A stretch of DNA of 16,701 nucleotides from the NCBI RefSeq assembly GCF_938045225.1, contig NZ_CALINL010000273.1:1-16701 (forward strand). The letters run 5' to 3'. Numbering within the stretch: the first letter of the stretch is position 1; the number at the start of each line of letters is the position of its first letter. Both the position numbers and the translations under genes were made by a program. The notes under the pieces are model-generated. The model worked only from the letters and a program-made list of their open reading frames with translations, had not been told where the DNA came from and did no database searches. Positions 6,330 through 13,009 of this stretch are shown piece by piece. This stretch comes from an uncultured Campylobacter sp. (GTDB lineage Bacteria; Campylobacterota; Campylobacteria; Campylobacterales; Campylobacteraceae).

Positions 6330-7450
6330 TCAAGCAGGCTTTTTGAGTACGGCGAAAATTTGTAGGTAAAGACGCTGCCTTTGCCTAGCTCGCTTTTCAC
6401 GCCGTACTCTACGCCGTTTTTCACGCAGATACTTTGCACGATGTTTAGCCCTAGTCCAAACCCGCCCTGCACGCCCTCGTCTCTAACGTAGCGTTTCCAA
6501 ATTTTACTCGTGTCTTTTATGCCTTCGCCCTCGTCCTCGACTACGAGCACGATTTTGCCGCTTTTTTCAAAAAGGCGCAAATTTATTATCCCTCCTTCGC
6601 GGCTGTATTTTACCGCGTTGCTTAGGTTGTTATCGATCAGTCTGCCCGCCTCTATCTTGCTCATAAAAATTTGCAAATCAGGCTCGACGAAGTCGTAAAT
6701 TTTGATATTTTTCGCCATCGCGATACCTCGCATATACCGTGCTCGCTCGAGGCAAAATTCGCTCAAATTTAAAATCTCGGGCGGAAATAAAATATACCCA
6801 CGCTTGATGTAGTACTCGGTGTCTTCGTAGGTGACTTGCATCTGTTTTAGAGCCGAACGCATGCGGGTGACGTATTTGTTATCAAGGCCCAGCATTTCAA
6901 GGTTTATGCCTATGACGCCCAGCGGCGTTTTTAGCTCGTGCATCGCGTCGTTAAAAAAGTTATTCATATATTTTTTAGCGTCTTTATATGGCTTTATGCC
7001 GCTAACAAACGACAAATAAAGCGCGAAAAATACGACCACGAGCGCAAACGCAAGAGTTAGAGCCGTGACGAATAAAATCCTAGCCGCGTTTTGCTTTTTG
7101 GCTAGCACCAGATAATAAAGCTCGCCGTCCGCACGAAAATAGGTTTTGTAAAAAAGATGCCCGTTTTCTTGACGGGTGATAAATTTTAAATCGCTCGGGC
7201 GCGCGTCCAAATTTGATACGATCTGCTTTTCTTTGAGATCAAAAACGCCGTATCTATATGTGAGCGAAATAGGCAAAGTCTCGTTTTTATCGAGCGCTTT
7301 GCGAATTTTGCCCTCGTACTCGAGTAGTTCGAACATATTTTTTGAGTATTCGTCTTTGGAGCTTAAATTTATGATCTCGTAGCTTTGAAATATAAACAAA
7401 GCCATGATGATAAAAGTGGCTAAAATAGGGATTTTAAGATTTTGAAACAT
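6326..7450 (-). CDS. Sensor histidine kinase of a two-component system
   Basis: This is a 374-residue inner-membrane kinase. There are two membrane segments (about 9-28 and 124-147) with a small periplasmic region of ~95 residues between them. The H-box NDAMHELKTPLG follows, with the phospho-accepting His at 171. The ATPase part has the N-box (LIDNNLSNAVKYS, 271-283), the G1 box DEGEG (306-310) and the G2 box GGFGLGL (329-335). No HAMP domain is obvious between the second membrane segment and the H-box. It would autophosphorylate and pass phosphate to the regulator encoded just upstream. Its start overlaps the regulator gene by 17 bases, so the two are co-transcribed and probably translationally coupled. 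The signal is unknown. I do not assign a specific Campylobacter system name. Confidence 0.93.
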   Translation of the reverse strand: MFQNLKIPILATFIIMALFIFQSYEIINLSSKDEYSKNMFELLEYEGKIRKALDKNETLPISLTYRYGVFDLKEKQIVSNLDARPSDLKFITRQENGHLFYKTYFRADGELYYLVLAKKQNAARILFVTALTLAFALVVVFFALYLSFVSGIKPYKDAKKYMNNFFNDAMHELKTPLGVIGINLEMLGLDNKYVTRMRSALKQMQVTYEDTEYYIKRGYILFPPEILNLSEFCLERARYMRGIAMAKNIKIYDFVEPDLQIFMSKIEAGRLIDNNLSNAVKYSREGGIINLRLFEKSGKIVLVVEDEGEGIKDTSKIWKRYVRDEGVQGGFGLGLNIVQSICVKNGVEYGVKSELGKGSVFTYKFSPYSKSLLD

Positions 7451-8102
7451 CTATCTTATAGCCTAGTCCGCGCGATGATTTTATAAACTCCGGAGTCGTT
7501 TTTTGACGAATTTTTAGTATATGCATGCGCACGTCAGCGGGGTCGATTTCCTTGTCGTTCCACACTTCGGCGCGCAGCCGCTCGATGCCTACGAAGCTGT
7601 TTTTATGAAATAGCAAACACTCGATGATAGCAAATTCTCTCGTACTTAGCTCAACCGCTTCGCCTTTAAATTTGAGCCGCTTTTTAGCCGTATCGAGGCT
7701 AAAGTTTTCATCGATCGCGATTAAGTTTTTATCGTCTCTGCCGTGATATTTTCGCATTAGCTCGTTTACTCTAAATTTTAGCTCAGCTAGCTCAAAAGGC
7801 TTTTTTAGATACTCGTTACAGCCCAGCTCGTATCCGACCGCCATATCGTCTATATCCACGAGCGAGGTCATTATCATTATTGGTGTTTCACAGCCGATAT
7901 CTTTGGCGTATTTTATAACTTCGTGTCCGCTGATGTGCGGGACCTTGATGTCAAGTATCAGCAGGTGATAAAAACCAGCCGCTATCTTATCGCAGGCGAC
8001 CTTGCCATCGGCAGCCTCATCTACCTCGTAGCCAAGACTTTCTAGGTATTCGCTAACGCTCTCACGATATACGAAGTCGTCTTCAAGCAGTAAAATTTTC
8101 AT
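7434..8102 (-). CDS. OmpR-family response regulator
   Basis: This 222-residue cytosolic regulator is the first gene of the pair. The receiver domain (about 1-115) has the acidic pocket E7-D8-D9, the phospho-acceptor Asp51 (LLILDIKVP), Thr79 (IMTS) and Lys101 (KKPFE). The C-terminal winged-helix DNA-binding domain (about 125-220) has the usual OmpR/PhoB features: the L-S-T-R-E-F segment, and GLGYKI near the end. It is predicted to bind direct-repeat operators as a dimer. The targets are not shown by the sequence; the nearby psrABC operon has a repeat-containing promoter and could be one, but that is only a guess from distance. The ATG at 8102 has GGAGA upstream. Confidence 0.95.
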   Translation of the reverse strand: MKILLLEDDFVYRESVSEYLESLGYEVDEAADGKVACDKIAAGFYHLLILDIKVPHISGHEVIKYAKDIGCETPIMIMTSLVDIDDMAVGYELGCNEYLKKPFELAELKFRVNELMRKYHGRDDKNLIAIDENFSLDTAKKRLKFKGEAVELSTREFAIIECLLFHKNSFVGIERLRAEVWNDKEIDPADVRMHILKIRQKTTPEFIKSSRGLGYKIDVSKS

Positions 8103-8126
8103 AAATTCTCCGAATTTTATCGCAAT

Positions 8127-8132
8127 ATTTTA
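8127..8132 (-). promoter_or_regulatory. Candidate -10 box for the two-component operon
   Basis: On the minus strand TAAAAT at 8132-8127 lies 25 bases before the regulator start. A second TAAAAT at 8119-8114 is probably too close to the ATG. No -35 box is evident. Confidence 0.3.
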
Positions 8133-8174
8133 AGGGGGATGATAGCTAAAAATGATTTTGGATCGTCTGAATTT

Positions 8175-8202
8175 AAAAAGGCTCGGCGAGTTTACCGAGC
8201 CC
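8175..8202 (-). terminator. Rho-independent terminator of the psrABC operon
   Basis: Read on the minus strand, GGCTCGG and CCGAGCC form a perfect 7-bp GC-rich stem with an 8-nt loop (TAAACTCG), followed immediately by TTTTTAAAT. It lies about 26 bases after the psrC stop codon and before the regulator promoter. This is the clearest intrinsic terminator in the window. Confidence 0.85.
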
Positions 8203-8227
8203 AATATGGTCAAATTTAACCTAAATT

Positions 8228-9199
8228 TCACGCGCCCGTGAAAACTTGGCCTGCATAAACGATGTAGTATCTTAGCATCACGACGCCGCAGATAACTACA
8301 AGAGAGTTTGCTATGATGTAGCCCACTCTATAAGCGTGATTTTTTAGAGCCGTTAGTGCTATGGTGATAGGCGTTAAAAGTCCGATGCCAACAACGCCTA
8401 TCCAAAAGATCAGCGCGTATTGTCCAGTACTTAGAGCTTGTTTAGCTGCAACCGCGCTCGCTCCACCCTCGAAATATAGTCCCAAAAATAGTATAGCGAT
8501 AAGCGGTATCTCAAAAAGTACGGCGCGCAAGTCCATAACCAAAAGGTACTTCACGTTGTCTTCGTTAAGAAGGTGTTTGAAGCAGAAAAGGCCGACCAAG
8601 ATGTTTGTCGCTACGCCTGAGCTAAAGCCTGATGTTAGGAACAAGATCGGCAGAATCGGAGTATTCCAAAGCGGAAGCTTCGTGATCGCGCTAAGCAAAA
8701 AGCCCGTATATATGCCTACGCCGATCGCAAGGCCGAAAAGCGCCATCTCGACTATCTTTGAAAGCGGCGCGAAAGAGCGAATCAGCCTAGAAATAGGACG
8801 TAAAATAGCTAGAATTTTATACTTTTCTATCTCTTCTTCGAAAATAATCACCGCAAAAAGATAAGCTAGCGGCGTATAAAGCAGCAGTAACGCAACGCCG
8901 ATGGACATAACCGAACCAAAGTTGTACTTAATCAAAATCCAGTAAAAGCTAAGCGGCTTGCCAAGGTCAAGCACCAAAAGCGCAAGGCCCACGGTGATCG
9001 TTATAGGAGCTACTAGAGCGCCCGCCTTTACCATCGCGTCCCAGATGCTGCCGTCTTGTTTTTTGTGGTAGTTCCACTTAACAAGCAATGCAACCATCAT
9101 CGCGCCTGCGGACAAACCCGCCAAAAATAGATAAACCGCTATCGGCCACGGCCAGTAAATTTCATTATATTGCGCTACGCTTCCCCACATATTATTCAT
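8228..9199 (-). CDS. psrC: Polysulfide reductase membrane subunit, NrfD/PsrC family
   Basis: This is a 323-residue integral membrane protein with about eight hydrophobic helices (roughly 18-40, 60-79, 98-120, 147-171, 181-205, 217-241, 262-285, 291-313). The N-terminus MNNMWGSVAQYNEIYWPWPIAVYLFLAGLSAG (residues 1-32, opening segment) is characteristic of NrfD/PsrC anchors. It oxidises menaquinol at the membrane and passes electrons to PsrB. It is the last gene of the operon. The ATG lies within the last codons of psrB (8-base overlap, ATGAATAA) with GGAGG upstream, so translation is coupled. A strong terminator follows. The family is secure; the exact oxidant (polysulfide, thiosulfate or tetrathionate) cannot be told from this subunit. 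Confidence 0.9.
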   Translation of the reverse strand: MNNMWGSVAQYNEIYWPWPIAVYLFLAGLSAGAMMVALLVKWNYHKKQDGSIWDAMVKAGALVAPITITVGLALLVLDLGKPLSFYWILIKYNFGSVMSIGVALLLLYTPLAYLFAVIIFEEEIEKYKILAILRPISRLIRSFAPLSKIVEMALFGLAIGVGIYTGFLLSAITKLPLWNTPILPILFLTSGFSSGVATNILVGLFCFKHLLNEDNVKYLLVMDLRAVLFEIPLIAILFLGLYFEGGASAVAAKQALSTGQYALIFWIGVVGIGLLTPITIALTALKNHAYRVGYIIANSLVVICGVVMLRYYIVYAGQVFTGA

Positions 9200-9761
9200 G
9201 GCTTCCTCCTTTGCGGTTAGCTATCATAGCAAGCTTCGGTTTGGTTTTAAGCTCGGCTTTAGGATAGTAGTGAGTTTTGGTATTTAAAATTTTACTTACT
9301 TCGCTGTTTGGATCGTTTATATCGCCAAATGCCAAAGCATCGGTCGGACAAACGGTTACGCACGCAGGCTGCTCGCCAATGCTCACTCTAGTTTCAAAGC
9401 AAAACGTACATTTGCCTATCTCGCCGGTTTTCGGCTCAACGTAGCGAGCGTCGTAAGGACAGGCTAGGATGCAGTATTTGCAAGATACGCAAGTAGAGTG
9501 ATCTAGTAGTACTATGCCATCGCTCGTCTGAAAGCTAGCTCCCGTAGGACAAACCGCCACGCACGGAGCGTCCTCGCACATCACGCAACTATGTCTGCTA
9601 AAGTCGGTTTTTAAATTTGGAAATTTGCCCTTTATCTGCGAATGGACTTGAAGTCTAAAAACGCCTCTAGGCACTTCGTTTTCGCTCCTGCAAGCCACCG
9701 AGCACGCTTGGCAGCCTATGCAGAGGTTTTCGTCATGTATCATTCTATACGCTTTTTTCAT
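9192..9761 (-). CDS. psrB: Four-cluster ferredoxin-like electron transfer subunit
   Basis: This 189-residue iron-sulfur protein links PsrC to PsrA. Sixteen Cys fall in four groups for four [4Fe-4S] clusters: C14/17/20/24 (CIGCQACSVAC), C59/62/67/71 (CVMCEDAPCVAVCPTG), C91/94/97/101 (CVSCKYCILACPYDAR) and C118/121/134/138 (CTFC ... CVTVCPTDAL). The order and spacing match PsrB, PhsB and DmsB. It has no signal peptide and is expected to travel with the Tat-exported catalytic subunit. The gene begins 10 bases after psrA; its RBS (AAAGGA) overlaps the psrA stop codon. Its end overlaps the psrC start. Confidence 0.93.
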   Translation of the reverse strand: MKKAYRMIHDENLCIGCQACSVACRSENEVPRGVFRLQVHSQIKGKFPNLKTDFSRHSCVMCEDAPCVAVCPTGASFQTSDGIVLLDHSTCVSCKYCILACPYDARYVEPKTGEIGKCTFCFETRVSIGEQPACVTVCPTDALAFGDINDPNSEVSKILNTKTHYYPKAELKTKPKLAMIANRKGGSHE

Positions 9762-9771
9762 CTTTTTTCCT

Positions 9772-12060
9772 TTACGCTTTTATTATCTTGACGCCGACGT
9801 TTCGCACCATCGTAGAGGCGACGGGGCCGATCACGGTAGGATCTAGCAGCTTGCTTTGATTCGTTCCTACGCCGTTCGTACGCTTTAGTCCCGCGCTTTC
9901 GTGACCAAAACCGTGATAGACGAAAAGCGTATCCTCCCTGATGCCTTCAGTCAGCATCACGCTTGCTTTTTCTTTTGCGGTTTTGCTTTGAAGGGTTATC
10001 TTATCGCCGTCTTTTAGCCCGTATTTTTTCGCGGTATTAGGGTGTATCCAGACGGGCGCGCTACTCATCAGGTCGTTTAAAAATTCGACGTTTTGCGTGT
10101 GGCCGTTGGTGTGTATCGGCGTTTTGCCGCTCATTAGGCAAAGCTCCTCGCCGAAAAATACGTCCATGCCCTCGGCGTTTAAGCAGCCGTATCCCGGAAA
10201 CTGCTTTTCGACCTTTTCGCTAAAGAGCTCGATCTTGCCGCTATCGGTTTTAAATTTGACCTGCGACTCCATCAGCCCGTCGTCGCCCACGAACTGCTGC
10301 GCGTAAGGGAATTTTTTCGTAAATTCTTTTACGCTATCTTTTTCTCTAAACAAAATCCCCGGCACCTTCCACGTGACGTAGCCTTTTTTAACTAGCTCCG
10401 CCAACAGCTCGGCGTTGCCTTTTACTTGTTTGATTCTCCACTCGTCCATCGTGTTTGCCGAGTACTGCTCGTCTATCTTCAACCTGCGAGCTAGCTCTCT
10501 AAAGATATCGTAGCCGTTTTTGGTGTCGCCGATAGGATCTACGACTTTGTTTCTTATCATATAGGCAGGTTTTTGACTCGACTTATCCTCGATGCCTTCG
10601 TCGCGCTCAAGGTAAGTACTCTCGGGCAGTATCACGTCCGCCCATATCGCAAAATCGCTCATATAGATATCCGAGCACACGATAAAATCAAGCTTTTTTA
10701 GGCTCTCTATCGTAGTTTCCGTGCCCGCGACGTTGATCGGGTGATTAAACCTTATACTAAACCAGCCTTTTACGGGATAAGGCTTCTCGCTTAGTATGGC
10801 TTGCGGGATCTCCATCAAGACGCCGTGACTTCTGCTGACGAATTTATTTATGCCGTCCTCGCCCGCGCCGTCTATTCTAGGCACTTTAGGTACTTTTATC
10901 GCGGCGTCCGGGTTTGTGATCTCAGGGATTAGCTCTTCGCCGATTAGTTTGTTGTAAAATTTAGCCTTTTTACCGCCAAAAATTCCGCCCTTTTTCTCCC
11001 AGTTACCCATCATCGCGTTTGCCGTCATTATGGCTCTGGTGCGAATGTATTCGGCTCTAGTCGTAGTGGTGTTGTGACCGAAGTCGATGATGACTTTAGG
11101 TGCGGCTTTCCAGATTTCGCCAGCGATTCGCTCGACCGTTTTTGCAGGTATTCCCGTGATCTTTTCTTGCCACTGCGGAGTTGTGTCTTTGGTCGCTTCT
11201 ACGACTTTGTCAAATCCAATCGTAAATTTCTCTATAAATTCTTTATCGTAAGTGCCGTTTTTGATCCAAGTATGGATAAGGGCTAAAACAAATGCTAGAT
11301 CGGTTCCCGGTTTTACGGGTAGCCACTCGTCGGCTTTTGAAGCCACGACGCTAAAGCGCGGATCTAAAACCAGCAGCTTGGTATCTTCTTTCGCGGCCAT
11401 TTTAGCTAGCTTTTTAGCGTCGGCGATGACGATGCCTTCAAAGAGATTGTGCCCGAAATTTACGACGTATTTTGCGTTGCCGAAGTCTCTTTTTAGCTTC
11501 GCATCGCCGTACATATGCTCGCAAACCATCTGATAAGTGATCGGGCAACAGGAGAAGTGAGAAAAGCAGTTTGGCGAACCGTATGCGCTAGCAAAAGTCG
11601 TCATTAGCTTGTGCGTTTGGCTTGATTTTGCCGTAAATACAAAGCTCTCCGGACCATATTTTTCCTTGATCTCGAGCATTTTTTTAGCGACTAGATCTAG
11701 CGCCTCGTCCCAGCTTGCCTCGCGCCATTTGTTTTCGCCGCGCTCGCCTACTCTGATGAGAGGCTTAACAAGACGCTGCGGATCGTAAAGCTGACTGTGT
11801 CCGCTGCCGCCTCTAGCGCATACGGACGTCGCCGTGCCGCCTACTTTGCCGTTGCCTTGGATAAAGACGGTTTTACCGTCTACAACCTTGGCCTCGATAG
11901 GACAGCGAGAAGAGCACATCTCGCAAAAACTATAAACGGTCTTATCGCCGCCTTCTAGCGCTTTAGCGCCGACTGCGCCCAGGGTGCCTGGCGCATAAGT
12001 CATCGCAAGCAAGCCCGTGGCCGTGGATGCTTTTAAGAAATTTCGCCTCGAAGTATCCAT
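9772..12060 (-). CDS. psrA: Molybdopterin-dependent polysulfide/thiosulfate reductase catalytic subunit
   Basis: This is a 762-residue Mo-bisMGD oxidoreductase of the DMSO reductase superfamily. The Tat signal begins TSRRNFLKA (Arg5-Arg6), followed by a hydrophobic stretch, so it is exported folded to the periplasm. A [4Fe-4S] motif C46-x2-C49-x3-C53 with C81 follows. Within SPNCFSHFSCCPITYQM (about 162-178) lie C171 and C172, one of which is the likely Mo ligand in Psr/Phs enzymes. Length and domain order match Wolinella PsrA and Salmonella PhsA. It reduces polysulfide to sulfide, or thiosulfate, using electrons from PsrB/PsrC; the sequence does not decide between substrates. The ATG at 12060 has GGGAG on the minus strand. 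It is first in the operon, with a promoter upstream. Confidence 0.9.
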   Translation of the reverse strand: MDTSRRNFLKASTATGLLAMTYAPGTLGAVGAKALEGGDKTVYSFCEMCSSRCPIEAKVVDGKTVFIQGNGKVGGTATSVCARGGSGHSQLYDPQRLVKPLIRVGERGENKWREASWDEALDLVAKKMLEIKEKYGPESFVFTAKSSQTHKLMTTFASAYGSPNCFSHFSCCPITYQMVCEHMYGDAKLKRDFGNAKYVVNFGHNLFEGIVIADAKKLAKMAAKEDTKLLVLDPRFSVVASKADEWLPVKPGTDLAFVLALIHTWIKNGTYDKEFIEKFTIGFDKVVEATKDTTPQWQEKITGIPAKTVERIAGEIWKAAPKVIIDFGHNTTTTRAEYIRTRAIMTANAMMGNWEKKGGIFGGKKAKFYNKLIGEELIPEITNPDAAIKVPKVPRIDGAGEDGINKFVSRSHGVLMEIPQAILSEKPYPVKGWFSIRFNHPINVAGTETTIESLKKLDFIVCSDIYMSDFAIWADVILPESTYLERDEGIEDKSSQKPAYMIRNKVVDPIGDTKNGYDIFRELARRLKIDEQYSANTMDEWRIKQVKGNAELLAELVKKGYVTWKVPGILFREKDSVKEFTKKFPYAQQFVGDDGLMESQVKFKTDSGKIELFSEKVEKQFPGYGCLNAEGMDVFFGEELCLMSGKTPIHTNGHTQNVEFLNDLMSSAPVWIHPNTAKKYGLKDGDKITLQSKTAKEKASVMLTEGIREDTLFVYHGFGHESAGLKRTNGVGTNQSKLLDPTVIGPVASTMVRNVGVKIIKA

Positions 12061-12106
12061 TTTTTCTCCCTTTTTGAAATAAATTTACCGAAATCTTAAA
12101 TAATCA

Positions 12107-12126
12107 ACGTAAATTATACGTAAATT
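12107..12126 (-). promoter_or_regulatory. psrA promoter -10 box within a 9-bp direct repeat
   Basis: On the minus strand TATAAT lies at 12118-12113, about 50 bases before the psrA ATG. It sits across two perfect copies of the 9-mer AATTTACGT (plus-strand ACGTAAATT at 12107-12115 and 12118-12126), 11 bases apart, which is about one helical turn. A direct repeat placed exactly on the -10 box is a plausible operator. AT richness makes chance repeats easier, so this is moderate evidence. Confidence 0.5.
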
Positions 12127-12131
12127 TTTCG

Positions 12132-12155
12132 TATCAATATAAATTTTAATTGATA
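12132..12155 (-). promoter_or_regulatory. Inverted repeat over the psrA -35 region
   Basis: TATCAAT (12132-12138) and ATTGATA (12149-12155) form a perfect 7-bp inverted repeat with a 10-base spacer. It overlaps where the -35 box of the psrA promoter would lie. The arrangement resembles a dimeric regulator site. The half-sites look like reversed FNR half-sites, but the spacing is wrong for FNR. Confidence 0.4.
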
Positions 12156-12325
12156 ATGACTATTTCGTTTTTTAGGGGAAAAGCTTAAATTTAACTTCAA
12201 ATTTACCAAATTTACAAATATCAAATTTTAACGGATGATGATATTTGAGCCGCCGTTTACTTAAATTTATAACTTAAAAAGTATTCTTGCGGTTTGCGTC
12301 AAAAATTAATTTAATTTTATTTGTA

Positions 12326-12331
12326 TATAAT
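12326..12331 (+). promoter_or_regulatory. -10 box for the serine hydrolase gene
   Basis: A perfect TATAAT at 12326-12331 (context TGTATATAATTCG) lies 30 bases before the ATG at 12361. A T-rich stretch stands upstream in place of a -35 box, as usual in Campylobacter. AAAGG near 12347-12351 serves as RBS. Confidence 0.55.
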
Positions 12332-12360
12332 TCGCGTATTTTTTCAAAAAGGCAAATTTA

Positions 12361-12924
12361 ATGAAAAAGCAAATTTACGTCATTCACGGCTACGACGCTT
12401 CGCCGCAAAGCCACTGGTTTTCTTGGTTCAAAAAAAAGATGCGCGGCATTGCCGAGGTGGAAATTTTAAAGATGCCAAATCCGCAAACGCCGAAGCTAAA
12501 CGAGTGGCTAGAAACCATGAAGCAAAACGTAAATTTAGGCGAGAACTCCTTTATCATCGCCCATAGCCTGGGCACGATAACTAGCTTAAATTTTCTTAGC
12601 GGTTTTGCAAATTTGCCGAAATTCGGCGGTCTAGTTCTCATCTCGCCGTTTGACGAGCCGATTAAGGAATTTGCGATTTTAGATGAGTTTTGCGAGCCGC
12701 AAATCGCCTACGAAAAGATAAAGTCAGCGGCGAATTTAATAAAAGTAATAGCCGCAAAAGACGATTATATCGTGCCTTGCGAGCTTAGTCTAAAGGTAGC
12801 GCTAAATTTAGGCGTAACGCCCGATATCTTTGAAAAAGGCGGACACTTTATGAGCGCGGACGGCTTTAACGAATTTGAGTTTATATTAAATTTATTTAAA
12901 CTCAAAGACGAAAAATTATCATAA
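12361..12924 (+). CDS. RBBP9/YdeN-family alpha/beta hydrolase
   Basis: This is a 187-residue soluble serine hydrolase. The N-terminus IYVIHGYDASPQSHWFSW (5-22) is the first strand and oxyanion-loop signature of the RBBP9/YdeN family. The nucleophile elbow is AHSLG (67-71) with Ser69. The acid is Asp134 or Asp135 (AAKDDYIVP), and the base is His162 (GGHFMSADGF). All three triad members are present, so it is probably active; family members cleave small ester or peptide-like substrates, but no physiological substrate is known. There is no signal peptide. It has its own TATAAT box. It ends 85 bases before ccsBA, which also has its own promoter, so the two are probably independent. Confidence 0.87.
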   Translation: MKKQIYVIHGYDASPQSHWFSWFKKKMRGIAEVEILKMPNPQTPKLNEWLETMKQNVNLGENSFIIAHSLGTITSLNFLSGFANLPKFGGLVLISPFDEPIKEFAILDEFCEPQIAYEKIKSAANLIKVIAAKDDYIVPCELSLKVALNLGVTPDIFEKGGHFMSADGFNEFEFILNLFKLKDEKLS

Positions 12925-12963
12925 AATAATAACTAAAAAGTAAGATTATTTAAAAAAAATTAC

Positions 12964-12969
12964 TATAAT
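12964..12969 (+). promoter_or_regulatory. -10 box for ccsBA
   Basis: TATAAT at 12964-12969 (ACTATAATGTG) lies about 40 bases before the TTG start at 13010, in a strongly AT-rich gap. The leader would be about 34 bases with AAGGA at 12999-13003 as RBS. Confidence 0.55.
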
Positions 12970-13009
12970 GTGCATTTTGATTTACTAAATTTATGTTCAA
13001 GGATATGTT

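Larger units (their letters stand above)
12061..12360. other. 300-base AT-rich divergent intergenic region
   Basis: This gap separates psrA (minus) from the serine hydrolase (plus) and holds two divergent promoters: the psrA -10 with its repeats at 12107-12155, and TATAAT at 12326-12331 for the hydrolase. The middle (12180-12300) is rich in AAATTT words with no reading frame or strong hairpin that I can support. Confidence 0.7.

Noticed and set aside
12132..12155. FNR/CRP-type site
   Set aside because: The half-sites are in reverse order (ATCAA before TTGAT) with too long a spacing, so the canonical site is not met.
12149..12168. Fur-box-like GATAATGACTATT near the psrA promoter
   Set aside because: Only the first eight bases fit the 19-bp consensus and the other half does not mirror it; the inverted repeat explains part of it better.
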